DNA from: an uncultured Gammaproteobacteria bacterium
GTDB lineage: Bacteria > Pseudomonadota > Gammaproteobacteria > PS1 > Pseudothioglobaceae
DNA: 64,000 nucleotides
NCBI GenBank assembly: GCA_913020715.1
Contig: CAJVZH010000003.1
Span: forward strand, 55,373-119,372
Direction of reading: 5' to 3'
Shown piece after piece: positions 49,784 to 59,439 of this stretch (positions are counted from its first letter, which is position 1; the number at the start of each line of letters is the position of its first letter). The notes beneath the pieces were generated by a model that was not told the DNA's origin, did no database searches, and saw only the letters and a program-made list of their open reading frames with translations. The translations under genes were made by a program, and so were the position numbers.

Positions 49784-52476
49784 TTGACGCCTCCATTAAA
49801 ATTTAAATTATCATCAACATTTTTCTCGCCAAATTTTGGTTTAAAAATCATAATTAGCGCAGGGAAAAACAACAAATCGCATAAAAGAGCAACAAAAATC
49901 GCAAGTGAACCAAAAGTGCCAATTTTTACCAGTCCTAAATGGTCGCTAAAGCTTAACATAAAGAAGCCACAGCCCAAGATCAAAGTGGTAAATGTAACCG
50001 CCTGGCCCACCTCTTTAATGGCGTCTATCAGCGCAATCTTCATACTATTGGTAGCAACCAGCGCCATGCGATAATGGCTAATAAAATGAATGGTATCGTC
50101 CACAGCTATGCCGATAATGAGCGGCGCGATAATTAACGTATCGGTATCCAGTGGTACGTCCAAGAGCCCCATCAAGCCAAAAGCCAATGTAGCCGGTATT
50201 AGATTTGGAATAATAGACATCACTCCCGCTTGTAGCGAGCCCAATGTCACCATCAACAACAAGCTAATGACAACAGCGGCAATCGCCAAACTCTTGAACT
50301 GGGAATGGCTCAAGTCGTCAGACAACTTCATCATTAAAGCAAAGCTGCCAGTAATTTGCACTTGTATCTCTGGAAAACGCTGCTTAAGCCCAGCAAAAGC
50401 ATCATCAATATCACGCTGTATATCATCAAAAAACAAGGCATATTCCGTCGAGCCAGCATTCCTCAGCTGCACACTGATATGGCTCTTGGAATAATCATCG
50501 CTGACCAACGCTCGACGCTCCTTTGGATTGGCACTGTTGAACAAATAAAGCAGCTGCGAAACCGTTGTTTTGTCATCGGGAATAGAACGGTAACGCTCAT
50601 CACCTTGCATAATAGCGTGCGTCTCTTTTACCAAATCCGCCAACGAATTACTGCGAATAATATAGTCGCCATAATCTCGCTGCAACTGCTGTTGGAGATC
50701 GCTCATAACCCTTAATACCTCAGGCTCCATCATTGCATCCGACTCGCCCGTTTTGAGCATGATTAGCATATTTCCAGAACCCATCATGTGCTCATCAACA
50801 ATATCGTAAGCTGTTCGAATTGGCACATCTTCGGAGAAGATCTCAACAATGTTAGTGTCAATTTTAACTTGCGAAGCACCGTACAGACAGGCAGCAAAAA
50901 TACTAATAAATACCGCCACGATAAGATGGCGAAAGCGCTCGACAAATCCTGGTATCTTGTCCAACAAAGGCTGTAACCATACCGCACTCAGTAACCATAT
51001 CAGGCCCAGTTTTTTCGCGATAAAATGCAGTGGCTTAATGAGAAAACAGAGAAAAATCAAGGCATAATTTTTGATTTTTATAAGGCGACCGATCAAGCCG
51101 CTTGCTTGTTTTTCTTGAGGCTTAGCAACCGGCATCGGATGCCAATAGTCCAGTAGAACCGGCAGCAAATAAATGGTATAAAGGAAGGCCATAAAAACAC
51201 CGGCAGCAGAAGACAGACCAAAGTTGGCAAACTGCGCCATACCGGTAGCGGCAAGGGATGACATGCCGGCCATTGTGGTAATGGTCGTTAGCAAAATAGG
51301 CACGCCTGTTTTGCCGTAAGCGTGACTCAACGCTTCCTCGTGAGTCTCGCCCGCACGACGAAAATACATGTAACTGCTCATCACGTGCACACAATCGGCA
51401 ACACCTACTGCAACCACCAACATCCCCGTTAAAGCAATCAACGTTGAAGAGGTGATGTCCAGCCAACCAAAACTACCAATAACAAACAGAACACTCATGC
51501 CAATCGCCAACTGCGGCAAAACAACCGCCGAAGCGGAGCGGAACAATGACCATAGCAATACATTGATGACTACTATCATACCAATCAACAACAAGCCTGC
51601 ATGGATCATTGTGTCCCACGCCAACTCCGTCATCGAAGCATTACCTATCGGATAAAAATCAAATTGCTCAAGAAAGTAATCTTGTTTATAAATTCCCGAA
51701 ACCGCCGGCATAAAGGTCAGATACAGGTTTGGATCAAGCTCCTCAAACTTGACTTTTTTAACGAGAGCCCCCTCATCCATCGAGGGCTCAAAATTTTCAA
51801 AAACCTCGTCAAAAGCACTCTCCTCAAGTAAGAGGTTATCTTGCGTATCAGTATCAAGAATGGGAATTGTGCCAAAGTCTGTTTGTATTGATAGCGCGCC
51901 AAAACGATGATCCTTGGAAAACATAAACAAAGGCAGTGCGCTTTGAGCATTTGCCAGTTTTTTAATTTGACTAAGCGCATACGAATCCGTCGGAATATCG
52001 CGCGGTACTAGCAATGGCGCACTGAGTGTATCACCCTCACTTTTTTGGATACGGATATTGGTCAACGACTGAACTCGTTTAATATGCCCAAGCACCTCAA
52101 CTTGCTCCAGTGTCAAACCGTATTTGTCCGTTATAATTTGAGAATCAAGGCGTTGAGCATTGGCAAGTGTCTCTGTTAACTCAGAGATAAGCGCCAGAGA
52201 TTGATGTGAAAATACGTCACCGTCTTTAGCCTCATAAACAATAAATAGCCCGTCGTCACTGCCAAATTGTTGGCGAAACTCGCTCAGTGCATCCAGCGCG
52301 GGGTCGCCTTTCTCGAACCAAGATTCAATGGAAAAATCTAGAGTAAAGCGATTGGCGCCAACAACCATAAAGACGGTCGAGAGCAAAGCCAGCACAAGAA
52401 CTAATTTTCGATGCGGCCTAAGTTGTCCGGGAACTTTTTCAAAATAACGACTGAGTGCCAGCAGTAGATTTTTCAT
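49780..52476 (-). CDS. RND-superfamily (MMPL-type) exporter
   Basis: An 898-residue inner-membrane protein with the two-fold RND layout: an N-terminal helix, a large periplasmic loop, a five-helix sterol-sensing-like block (about 290-440; VGVADCVHVMSSYMYFRRAG), then a second helix-loop-block repeat (about 520-880; GIAVDDTIHFISHYRMAL). The two GVADC/GIAVDD segments are the internal duplicates carrying the proton-relay Asp residues. It lacks the docking domain of multidrug AcrB types and belongs with lipid-moving MMPL/HpnN-like exporters. It is paired with the LolA-like gene; no regulator is near. Confidence 0.88.
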   Translation of the reverse strand: MKNLLLALSRYFEKVPGQLRPHRKLVLVLALLSTVFMVVGANRFTLDFSIESWFEKGDPALDALSEFRQQFGSDDGLFIVYEAKDGDVFSHQSLALISELTETLANAQRLDSQIITDKYGLTLEQVEVLGHIKRVQSLTNIRIQKSEGDTLSAPLLVPRDIPTDSYALSQIKKLANAQSALPLFMFSKDHRFGALSIQTDFGTIPILDTDTQDNLLLEESAFDEVFENFEPSMDEGALVKKVKFEELDPNLYLTFMPAVSGIYKQDYFLEQFDFYPIGNASMTELAWDTMIHAGLLLIGMIVVINVLLWSLFRSASAVVLPQLAIGMSVLFVIGSFGWLDITSSTLIALTGMLVVAVGVADCVHVMSSYMYFRRAGETHEEALSHAYGKTGVPILLTTITTMAGMSSLAATGMAQFANFGLSSAAGVFMAFLYTIYLLPVLLDYWHPMPVAKPQEKQASGLIGRLIKIKNYALIFLCFLIKPLHFIAKKLGLIWLLSAVWLQPLLDKIPGFVERFRHLIVAVFISIFAACLYGASQVKIDTNIVEIFSEDVPIRTAYDIVDEHMMGSGNMLIMLKTGESDAMMEPEVLRVMSDLQQQLQRDYGDYIIRSNSLADLVKETHAIMQGDERYRSIPDDKTTVSQLLYLFNSANPKERRALVSDDYSKSHISVQLRNAGSTEYALFFDDIQRDIDDAFAGLKQRFPEIQVQITGSFALMMKLSDDLSHSQFKSLAIAAVVISLLLMVTLGSLQAGVMSIIPNLIPATLAFGLMGLLDVPLDTDTLIIAPLIIGIAVDDTIHFISHYRMALVATNSMKIALIDAIKEVGQAVTFTTLILGCGFFMLSFSDHLGLVKIGTFGSLAIFVALLCDLLFFPALIMIFKPKFGEKNVDDNLNFNGGVK

Positions 52477-52608
52477 GCTAAATGACGATTATATATATTG
52501 AAATATGAGCGTTTATTCTAACAGCTATTAAATGCTTTAATACAGTTTAATATGGGCTTTAAGTGGAAGCGTTAAGCCGCTCAGAAAACATTAAGCCCCT
52601 GCTAAAAA

Positions 52609-53229
52609 CTAGCCCTTCAAAGTGCGCACATTCCAATAAATAATCACCGGCACTATGATGACAGTCGGCACCAACCATGCAATCCACGCCGGGTCCGTTG
52701 AAATATTGACAACAACAGCTGCTGTCACTGTTGCAATCGTGCCGGACAACATATTGGTCAGGTGTCGCGCAACTCTTTTCTTGCCAATTGTACGTCTTGA
52801 TATATGACTTTTCATGTCAACCAAGCCCAACACTGCGGCAATCGTGGCAAAAACTGCCAGCGCTACCCACATATCACTACCTTCGGCATAAATGATATAG
52901 GCACCGATAGTCATTGTGGCTGCTGTTAAGAGCATGATAAGCACTGCAATCCAATCCAACTTGCTTGGCCTGCCAGAGCGATTAACAGCAAAACGCCAAC
53001 CGGCAAAAACCAAATAACTACTAAAGAGTGCAATTAAAAACAAGAACGTCTTGCCACTAATGATGGCCATGGGTATTGCAGTGACACCAATCGTTGCCAT
53101 GCCTAGCGCATAAATACGCCCAACTCTGCGATGAAAGTTCGAACCTTTTTTACTTGAGACCGCCATCAAAGCGCAGATTAATGCGACTGAGCCACCGGCT
53201 ATGTGTGCGAATAATAATATTTCTTCCAT
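52609..53229 (-). CDS. DUF2306-like membrane protein
   Basis: A 206-residue polytopic membrane protein with about six hydrophobic segments. FAHIAGGSVALICALMAV at the start and KKGSNFHRRVGRIYALGM with conserved His are typical of the DUF2306-type family, whose members have histidines suggestive of haem or metal binding. No function is established. It stands alone on the minus strand between the exporter and dbpA. Confidence 0.65.
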   Translation of the reverse strand: MEEILLFAHIAGGSVALICALMAVSSKKGSNFHRRVGRIYALGMATIGVTAIPMAIISGKTFLFLIALFSSYLVFAGWRFAVNRSGRPSKLDWIAVLIMLLTAATMTIGAYIIYAEGSDMWVALAVFATIAAVLGLVDMKSHISRRTIGKKRVARHLTNMLSGTIATVTAAVVVNISTDPAWIAWLVPTVIIVPVIIYWNVRTLKG

Positions 53230-53278
53230 TTTGATCTACATGTGAGTGAATGTCACATGATAGCACAAACGGCAGTAT

Positions 53279-54664
53279 TTACGAAACTAGCCTGACGCGG
53301 AACGAGCGGCCTTTCAGCTTGCCACTAGAGAGTTTTTTCAATGCTGGTTTGACCAAGTTTAACTGAACAGCTACATAAGACCAGTTAGACGAGACATTAA
53401 TCTTTCCAACCGAATCACCGGGTATGCCGCCGTCGCCAGTCAAAGCGCCCACAATATCGCCAGGACGCAGTTTTTGTTTTTTACCGCCATCAATTTTGAT
53501 TGTGGCCATTAATGGTTTTTTCACTGGCTTATCCAACAAACTCTCCGATGGCAAAGGGTCGCTATACTTTTCAGAGTCAACGCCCAGCTCTAGTGCATCA
53601 ACCTTATGCATTTCTCTATTACTATAGAGAGTGCAAGCAATGCCACTACTGCCGGCTCTACCGGTACGGCCGATTCGGTGTACGTGCGTTTCTGCGTCAT
53701 GGGCAATATGGTAGTTTATTACCAAATCAAGCGAATCAATGTCCAACCCTCTAGCAGCAACATCGGTTGCCACCAACACGGGAATACTTTTGTTCGAGAA
53801 CTGAATCAGGGCTTGGTCGCGCTCGCGCTGATCAAGATCACCATGAATGGCGAGCGCATAAAAACCCCAGTCGTTGAGTTCATCCGCTACATCTTGAGTG
53901 TCACGCTTGGTGTTGCAAAAAACCAAGGCTGAATTCACGCTGTGCTTTGCCAATAACAAACGCAGAGCAATCATTCTCGATTGAGCGTCGCTTACCTGGT
54001 GAAAGGCCTGTTTAATGGTTTCTTCATCATGAGTAGAGGGTGCTTGAACAGTGATTGGATCCAGCATAACACGTTCAGCAATCGACTCAATCTCCCTAGG
54101 GAAAGTTGCACTAAAAAGCAGTGTTTGGCGATTGGTCGAAATACAATCGACAATATCATCGATTGTGTCTTGAAATCCCATATCTAACATGCGGTCCGCC
54201 TCATCCAACACCAAGGTGGTTACCGAGCCGAGTCTCAAAGTTTTCTTACGCAAGTGGTCATCAATTCGCCCGGGCGTACCCACCACGATATGCGCGCCAC
54301 GCTCCAACGAGCCAATTTGTGGACCAATCGGCACACCACCACACAGTGTTAGTATTTTGACGTTGTGTGTTGCTCTAGCGAGTCGACGCAACTCACTTGC
54401 CACTTGATCGGCAAGCTCACGTGTAGGGCATAACACCAACGATTGTGTTTTGAAGAGTTTGACGTCAAGCTTTTGCAATAAGCCCAAACCAAAGGCGGCT
54501 GTCTTTCCAGAGCCGGTTTTTCCTTGGCCAATAACGTCCTTACCAGATAAGATGGCGGGCAAACTCATCGCCTGGATGGGCGTCATCGTATGGTAGCCCA
54601 AAGTGCTTAAATTAGCAGTTAATTCAGGACTTAACCCGGTAGACTCAAAACTAGCATCACTCAC
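53279..54664 (-). CDS. dbpA: ATP-dependent RNA helicase DbpA
   Basis: A 461-residue DEAD-box helicase. Motifs in order: Q motif near 30, Walker A GQGKTGSGKTAA (about 47-58), PTRELADQV, DEAD in LVLDEADRMLDMGF (about 150-163), SAT, and HRIGRTGRAG. The C-terminal ~75 residues (KKQKLRPGDIVGALTGDGGI, KGRSFRVRLVS) are the DbpA RNA-binding domain that recognises hairpin 92 of 23S rRNA. It helps 50S assembly. Length is as in E. coli (457). Confidence 0.94.
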   Translation of the reverse strand: MSDASFESTGLSPELTANLSTLGYHTMTPIQAMSLPAILSGKDVIGQGKTGSGKTAAFGLGLLQKLDVKLFKTQSLVLCPTRELADQVASELRRLARATHNVKILTLCGGVPIGPQIGSLERGAHIVVGTPGRIDDHLRKKTLRLGSVTTLVLDEADRMLDMGFQDTIDDIVDCISTNRQTLLFSATFPREIESIAERVMLDPITVQAPSTHDEETIKQAFHQVSDAQSRMIALRLLLAKHSVNSALVFCNTKRDTQDVADELNDWGFYALAIHGDLDQRERDQALIQFSNKSIPVLVATDVAARGLDIDSLDLVINYHIAHDAETHVHRIGRTGRAGSSGIACTLYSNREMHKVDALELGVDSEKYSDPLPSESLLDKPVKKPLMATIKIDGGKKQKLRPGDIVGALTGDGGIPGDSVGKINVSSNWSYVAVQLNLVKPALKKLSSGKLKGRSFRVRLVS

Positions 54665-54731
54665 AATATTAACTCATCAAAACAATAGCGGATATTTTAC
54701 GCTAAGTATGATTACCAACTATGGATCTGCC

Positions 54732-55352
54732 TTATCTTCCCGAGAGCCCTAAAGCGACACCAAAACCCATAAAAGTTAATCCACTTGCTCTGTTAAATAA
54801 TTGGCAATTCCTTTTATTATTTAGCCAGTAACGCACCCTACTTGAAAGAATTGCATACAAAGAAAAAGCAACAAACTGAGCCATTCCAATGGTTAGAGCG
54901 ATTAACAAAAATTGCGACAAACTTGGTTGATTTATATTGATAAATTGTGGCAATAGAGCGCTTATATAAATCAACGCTTTCGGATTTGACATGGTGACCA
55001 AAAATGCCCTCTTGCAAAGTTGCAATGATGTTACATCCGCTTCACTTCTGGGGTGGCCATCTACAATTGCTTGAGAAAGCCAGATTTTAACGCCCAAATA
55101 CACTAGATAAAAAGCGCCAATTATCTTGATAATTTGAAATGCAATTTCAGAGGCTGCTAAAACCGCACCTAAGCCAACGATACTCAGTACAACTAACAGT
55201 TGAAAAGCCACAACATTGCCCAGTACGCCAACCACAGACTTTCTAGCGCCGTATCTAATGCCATTGTTCATGCAATTGAATGTTGAAGGCCCTGGAGAGA
55301 GCATAAACGTAAAGGTTATGATGAAAAATATCCAATATTCATTAATGCTCAT
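54732..55352 (-). CDS. LysE/RhtB-family amino acid exporter
   Basis: A 206-residue membrane protein with six hydrophobic segments; FIITFTFMLSPGPSTFNCMNNGIRYGARKS contains the family's SPGP motif (about residues 19-22). Members export amino acids such as threonine, homoserine lactone, lysine or leucine. The substrate is undetermined. Lies 27 bases downstream of the GNAT gene on the same strand. Confidence 0.88.
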   Translation of the reverse strand: MSINEYWIFFIITFTFMLSPGPSTFNCMNNGIRYGARKSVVGVLGNVVAFQLLVVLSIVGLGAVLAASEIAFQIIKIIGAFYLVYLGVKIWLSQAIVDGHPRSEADVTSLQLCKRAFLVTMSNPKALIYISALLPQFININQPSLSQFLLIALTIGMAQFVAFSLYAILSSRVRYWLNNKRNCQLFNRASGLTFMGFGVALGLSGR

Positions 55353-55379
55353 TAAATTCTAATCCGCCCACTACTGGCT

Positions 55380-55829
55380 TTAATCAATCAACGACTTGCG
55401 AAAGGTAAGCATTGAAGATCGTGAAAAATCGTGCTGCTGATAAAAACGATGCGCACCTTCGTTATCACTATCAGTCAGCAAGCTAATGCGCTGACAGCCT
55501 TGCTCTTTTGCAAACTGAATCGCGTGTTCAAGCAATTTCGAGCCGATGCCCTGATTACGCACTTCTGGCAAAACCACCATATCTTCAAGTATTGCCACAC
55601 GTGCACCAAGCGCAGTTGAGACGGTATAGAGTAAATTAACCATTGCAACAACCTCCCCCGCTTGACGAAGTACTAAAATATCACCGACGTCTTCGTCATT
55701 AATCACTGCGTTTAGACCGCGAGCTTGCGCCTCTCGATGAGGCTCAAATTCTGACTCTTGCTCAAAAAGATAATCGAGCAAAGTGCAAAGTTCAGGGATG
55801 TCTTCAATTGTTGCACGCTCTATTTTCAT
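55380..55829 (-). CDS. GNAT-family N-acetyltransferase
   Basis: A 149-residue single-domain acetyltransferase. The acetyl-CoA-binding motif A is VVLPEVRNQGIGSKLLEHAIQFA (about 86-108, RNQGIG); DSDNEGAHRFYQQHDF is motif B. The acceptor substrate cannot be predicted. It is between the diacylglycerol kinase-like gene and the LysE gene, with short gaps. Confidence 0.85.
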   Translation of the reverse strand: MKIERATIEDIPELCTLLDYLFEQESEFEPHREAQARGLNAVINDEDVGDILVLRQAGEVVAMVNLLYTVSTALGARVAILEDMVVLPEVRNQGIGSKLLEHAIQFAKEQGCQRISLLTDSDNEGAHRFYQQHDFSRSSMLTFRKSLID

Positions 55830-55850
55830 TCGATCTGCTCGACCACCTCT

Positions 55851-56786
55851 CTAAATAATTACCCGTAACTTTCTCTCTAACACTTGCACTTCAAGATGCA
55901 CTGTATGTGGATAAGGGACTTCGCCGTCTGCTTCAACCACAAAGGGCTCCCGAGATTTAAACACAACACGCTTTGCGAGAAAATTCTTTAGGATGGGTTC
56001 GTTGACATGTGTGCCTTTCGTTATTTTTGGTATCAATTGTAGGATTTTCGCCCGACCAATGCCGTCGGCCACCATCACGTTAAGCAGCCCATCATCAACA
56101 ATGGCATCGGGGCACACCCAAAAACCACTACCAAAGCAACGGCCATTGGTGACAACCGTCATCGTCGTAGATTGTTCAAATGACGCATGGTCATCAATTT
56201 GAATAGTAACTTTAGGGATGCGATAATCAATCAACGTTTTCATAATCGCAGCAAGGTACGCTGCCATGCCTGTTAGAAAACTCGGTATCTTAGTAAAGTT
56301 AAGGGCCGCTTGAGCGCCAAAACCGATATCCATGCCGTTCATAAAATACTGTGGGTCGTTGTCTGACGGACTGCTCGTAAGTCGCCCAACGTCAAACAGC
56401 TTGGTTTTTCCTTTTGCAATTTTATTAACGGCAACGCGCCAATCAAATACCTTACCGCCAATCGATGTTTCTGGTGGAATCACCTTGGCAAAGTCGTCAC
56501 CGTTACCGAGCGGTATCACGCCAAGCGCAATCGTTTCACCCTCGTTTGATGCCCGCATTAGGCCGTTCACCACTTCATGAACCGTGCCGTCGCCGCCCAC
56601 AGCAACAACGGCAGAGTATTTCTCAGGCGCTTTTCTGGCAAGAGTAACTGCTTCTAATGGGGCAGAAGTTGCCACAACATCAAACTCAACACCCGCATCA
56701 ATTAATGCCTGTTCGACCTCTGGCCAATGTTTTTGAACACGGCCTCGGCCTGCAATAGGGTTGTAAATAACTAGATATCGACTCAT
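55851..56786 (-). CDS. Diacylglycerol/sphingosine kinase-like protein (YegS/BmrU family)
   Basis: A 311-residue lipid kinase-like protein. The nucleotide-binding signature AVGGDGTVHEVVNGLM (about 82-97) and LGVIPLGNGDDFAKVI (about 108-123, usually GTGNDFA) are present, followed by the beta-sandwich C-terminal domain ending LEVQVLERKL. Family members phosphorylate diacylglycerol or related lipids at the membrane. LGNGDD departs from the consensus TGN but keeps Gly-Asn. Substrate is unproven. Confidence 0.87.
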   Translation of the reverse strand: MSRYLVIYNPIAGRGRVQKHWPEVEQALIDAGVEFDVVATSAPLEAVTLARKAPEKYSAVVAVGGDGTVHEVVNGLMRASNEGETIALGVIPLGNGDDFAKVIPPETSIGGKVFDWRVAVNKIAKGKTKLFDVGRLTSSPSDNDPQYFMNGMDIGFGAQAALNFTKIPSFLTGMAAYLAAIMKTLIDYRIPKVTIQIDDHASFEQSTTMTVVTNGRCFGSGFWVCPDAIVDDGLLNVMVADGIGRAKILQLIPKITKGTHVNEPILKNFLAKRVVFKSREPFVVEADGEVPYPHTVHLEVQVLERKLRVII

Positions 56787-56806
56787 AATATTTAGACTCT
56801 TATGTC

Positions 56807-57265
56807 TTAATCGATTATCTCAACTTCTACTTTTTCAAGCTCGATGATTATCTTTCGAATGGCGTCTGGAATAGAGGCTTTTTTATTGTTTTCATAATCA
56901 AACATAACTACCTTTGCGTCGCCAACCGTCACAACTCTTTTGTGCTTATGACTGACAACGGTGTATTTCATGGTGAAATATTGATCGGCCATTTTGTTGA
57001 CTCTTACACCAACTGATATTTTGTCAGGATAATCCAGTGGAAATATGTATTTACACTGTGTCGAAGCAAGAATCGACGAAACGCGTGTCTCACCCAAAAC
57101 ACCCGTCTTATCGATGCCTTCAAAGTAGGCGATTCTGGCATTTTGGAAGTACTTGAAGTACTCAATATTATTGACATGCTGCAGTGCATCCATATCGCCC
57201 CACTCGATATCTACATCAATTACTGTTGCGAAATCTTTTAGTAAACCACTCATTGCTAATTCCAT
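56807..57265 (-). CDS. Acyl-CoA thioesterase, 4-hydroxybenzoyl-CoA thioesterase fold
   Basis: A 152-residue hotdog-fold protein. The catalytic motif DIEWGDMDALQHVNNIEYFKYFQNARIAYF (about 18-47) contains the Asp and the HVNN pattern of the YbgC/FadM-like thioesterases. It hydrolyses acyl-CoA; chain preference is unknown. The ATG at 57265 abuts the stop of the enoyl-CoA hydratase gene upstream, so the two are co-translated and probably act on the same acyl-CoA pool. Confidence 0.88.
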   Translation of the reverse strand: MELAMSGLLKDFATVIDVDIEWGDMDALQHVNNIEYFKYFQNARIAYFEGIDKTGVLGETRVSSILASTQCKYIFPLDYPDKISVGVRVNKMADQYFTMKYTVVSHKHKRVVTVGDAKVVMFDYENNKKASIPDAIRKIIIELEKVEVEIID

Positions 57266-57970
57266 TTATAAATTCAAAAAATCCTTTAAAAACACTTTGT
57301 CGTTTTCAATCCCGGCTCTGACACGTTTATACAGCCCCCCTCTAACGAGTTTCTTTGTGGCTTGATACGCATTGTTATCTAGCTTGGTGTACTCACTTGC
57401 AAGCTGCTGAGCTTTATTTAACAACTCGTCTTTATTCACCAACTGATCCAACAACCCGGCTTGAAGCGCGTCCTGAGGTGTAAAAAATTCTGAGGTTAAC
57501 ATGCTGCGATTAAAGCAAGCTGGATTAAGTTGATCCCGACAAATTTCGATTGCCGACTCTGGAACAACCAAACCAATAGCTACCTCGTTAGCGCCCATTT
57601 TATAGTCTCCACAAACACCAATACGATAATCTCCACTGAGCATAATAAACACGCCCATCGCGACACAATGGCCTGGATTAGCCATAATGACAGGCCTTGG
57701 AAACTTAAGAATGCGCTCTGATAATTCGAAGCCACCAATTAGCATTTGTAGTGCCTTTTCGCCACCCTCTTTAAGGGTCTTTAGGTCAAAACCCCCTGAA
57801 AAAATACCTTTACGGCCGGCAAGAACAACAACAGCTTTATCCTCAATGGCCTGATCAAGGGCGGCACTAAGCTCAGCCTGCATGTCGAGGGACATTGCAT
57901 TGACCTTCCCGTCATCCATAGTTATCGTGGCCACTGAATCATTTAATTGGTAAGTGACAAGAGCGCCCAT
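57266..57970 (-). CDS. Crotonase-family enoyl-CoA hydratase/isomerase
   Basis: A 234-residue crotonase-fold protein. VNAMSLDMQAELSAALDQA, VVLAGRKGIFSGGFDLKTL (about 46-64, oxyanion-hole segment) and NPGHCVAMGVFIMLSGDYRIG (about 96-116, second oxyanion segment) are typical. Family reactions include hydration, isomerisation and decarboxylation of acyl-CoA; Glu residues of the classic hydratase are not obvious in the usual place, so the exact reaction is open. Adjacent thioesterase suggests acyl-CoA turnover. Confidence 0.87.
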   Translation of the reverse strand: MGALVTYQLNDSVATITMDDGKVNAMSLDMQAELSAALDQAIEDKAVVVLAGRKGIFSGGFDLKTLKEGGEKALQMLIGGFELSERILKFPRPVIMANPGHCVAMGVFIMLSGDYRIGVCGDYKMGANEVAIGLVVPESAIEICRDQLNPACFNRSMLTSEFFTPQDALQAGLLDQLVNKDELLNKAQQLASEYTKLDNNAYQATKKLVRGGLYKRVRAGIENDKVFLKDFLNL

Positions 57971-58054
57971 AATGACATTAATATTGAAAAGATACTAAGT
58001 ATAAAACATTTTTTGACTTGGAGTACTCAGCCTAATCGGCAAAACCACTATTAA

Positions 58055-58441
58055 TTACGATACAAACCAAATACCATTGGTTATTTGACAATCTAGCGAA
58101 TCCAAGGCCATGTGAATGATTAGACCAATACCGATAATTCGTAACTTTGGAATAAAGCAAAAAACCGTGTAAAAAGCAATCGGAATAAAACCGTGTAAAA
58201 AATGAAATCCAATACCGCAACGCAACGCATCATAAACTGGCACAACCAAAAGATGGTCGACATCAACAACCATAGTTACTATCATCACACAATAAGTGAA
58301 CCTCCAGCTACTGCGAAAGAACAATCCGACAACAATGACTGGGACGATGAAATGTAGGGCGATGTGAATAATCAAAGACTCCGGCGAATAATAATTCACA
58401 AGCATTATCACATACAAGACGGGTGACACTTGCTTACCCAC
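58055..58441 (-). CDS. DUF6122-like small membrane protein
   Basis: A 128-residue membrane protein with three or four hydrophobic segments and conserved histidines (HIALHFIVPVIVVGLFF; MVVDVDHLLVVPVYD; GIGFHFLHGF; LIIHMALDSLDC). The His/Asp pattern recalls YdjM/LexA-regulated and DUF6122 metal-dependent membrane hydrolase-like families. No function is known. Start is ATG 58441; a terminator lies upstream, isolating it from mtkB. Confidence 0.65.
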   Translation of the reverse strand: MGKQVSPVLYVIMLVNYYSPESLIIHIALHFIVPVIVVGLFFRSSWRFTYCVMIVTMVVDVDHLLVVPVYDALRCGIGFHFLHGFIPIAFYTVFCFIPKLRIIGIGLIIHMALDSLDCQITNGIWFVS

Positions 58442-58460
58442 TCACCCCTTCTCTGCAGAC

Positions 58461-58497
58461 AAAAAAATACCCCGCCTTAAAAAGGTCGGGGTATTTT
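58461..58497 (-). terminator. Rho-independent terminator of the mcl-mtkA-mtkB unit
   Basis: On the minus strand AAAATACCCCG and CGGGG-TATTTT arms with an AAAA-type loop form a long stem, followed by seven T residues, 43 bases after the mtkB stop. Confidence 0.88.
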
Positions 58498-58539
58498 AGA
58501 TAAAGACTTACTTAGAGCCGGAGCCCTATAGCTGAATCT

Positions 58540-59430
58540 TTATGTAGCCTGCTTAAGAAGAGCCTGCATTGTCGTGCCCATCTCTGAAGGAGTTGGCACA
58601 ACCATAATGCCAGCCTCTTCAAGGATTACCACTTTTTCTGCAGCGCTTTCACCGCTAGAATTAACAATCGCACCCGCGTGACCCATACGTCGTCCCGGAG
58701 GAGCAGTAAGACCTGCAATGTATGCAGCTACTGGCTTAGTCATGTGGTTTTTGAAATACTCAGCCGCTTCAGCTTCCTGAGGACCGCCAATTTCACCAAT
58801 AATCATAACCGCATCCGTTTCATCGTCTTGTTCAAAATGCTTTAAGATTTCAGTGAACGAACTACCATTGATTGGATCGCCACCAATACCAACACTAGTA
58901 CTAATACCGATGCCCAATTCTTTCATTTGAGATGCAGCCTCATAACCCAAAGTGCCTGAGCGACCAATTAGACCAACATTACCTTTCATGTAAATATGGC
59001 CAGGCATAATACCTAACATCGCCTTACCCGGGCTGATCGTGCCAGCACAGTTAGGGCCCGTCAAAACCATACGATCTGCAGGCTTAGCACTATTAATATA
59101 GCGCTTAACTCTGATCATATCCTGAGTTGGAATGCCGTCTGTGATATTGACACAAAACTTAATGCCAGCTTCTGCCGCTTCCATGATGCCGTCTGCCGCA
59201 TAAGCAGGGGGAACAAAAGTGATGCTCGCCTCAGCGCCTGTAGCTGCTACAGCTTCTTTAACTGTATTAAACACTGGTACGCCTAGATGCGTTGTGCCGC
59301 CTTTGCCGGGAGTAACACCGCCAACAACATTGGTGCCGTACTCAATCATCTCTTGTGCATGGAACGAACCGATACGGCCCGTAATACCTTGCACTATAAC
59401 TGGGGTTTTTTCATTAATAAAAATACTCAT
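58540..59430 (-). CDS. mtkB: Malate-CoA ligase (malate thiokinase) alpha subunit
   Basis: A 296-residue CoA-ligase alpha subunit of the SucD superfamily. [22 protein letters not shown] (about 11-32) binds Co[21 protein letters not shown] (about 125-144) and the phosphohistidine His251 in [17 protein letters not shown] are present. SucD-like sequence alone would allow succinyl-CoA synthetase, but the adjacent beta subunit and malyl-CoA lyase favour malate thiokinase: malate plus CoA plus ATP gives malyl-CoA. Order mcl-mtkA-mtkB, gaps 12 and 9 bases, then a terminator. Confidence 0.9.
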   Translation of the reverse strand: MSIFINEKTPVIVQGITGRIGSFHAQEMIEYGTNVVGGVTPGKGGTTHLGVPVFNTVKEAVAATGAEASITFVPPAYAADGIMEAAEAGIKFCVNITDGIPTQDMIRVKRYINSAKPADRMVLTGPNCAGTISPGKAMLGIMPGHIYMKGNVGLIGRSGTLGYEAASQMKELGIGISTSVGIGGDPINGSSFTEILKHFEQDDETDAVMIIGEIGGPQEAEAAEYFKNHMTKPVAAYIAGLTAPPGRRMGHAGAIVNSSGESAAEKVVILEEAGIMVVPTPSEMGTTMQALLKQAT

Positions 59431-59439
59431 AATTGATCC

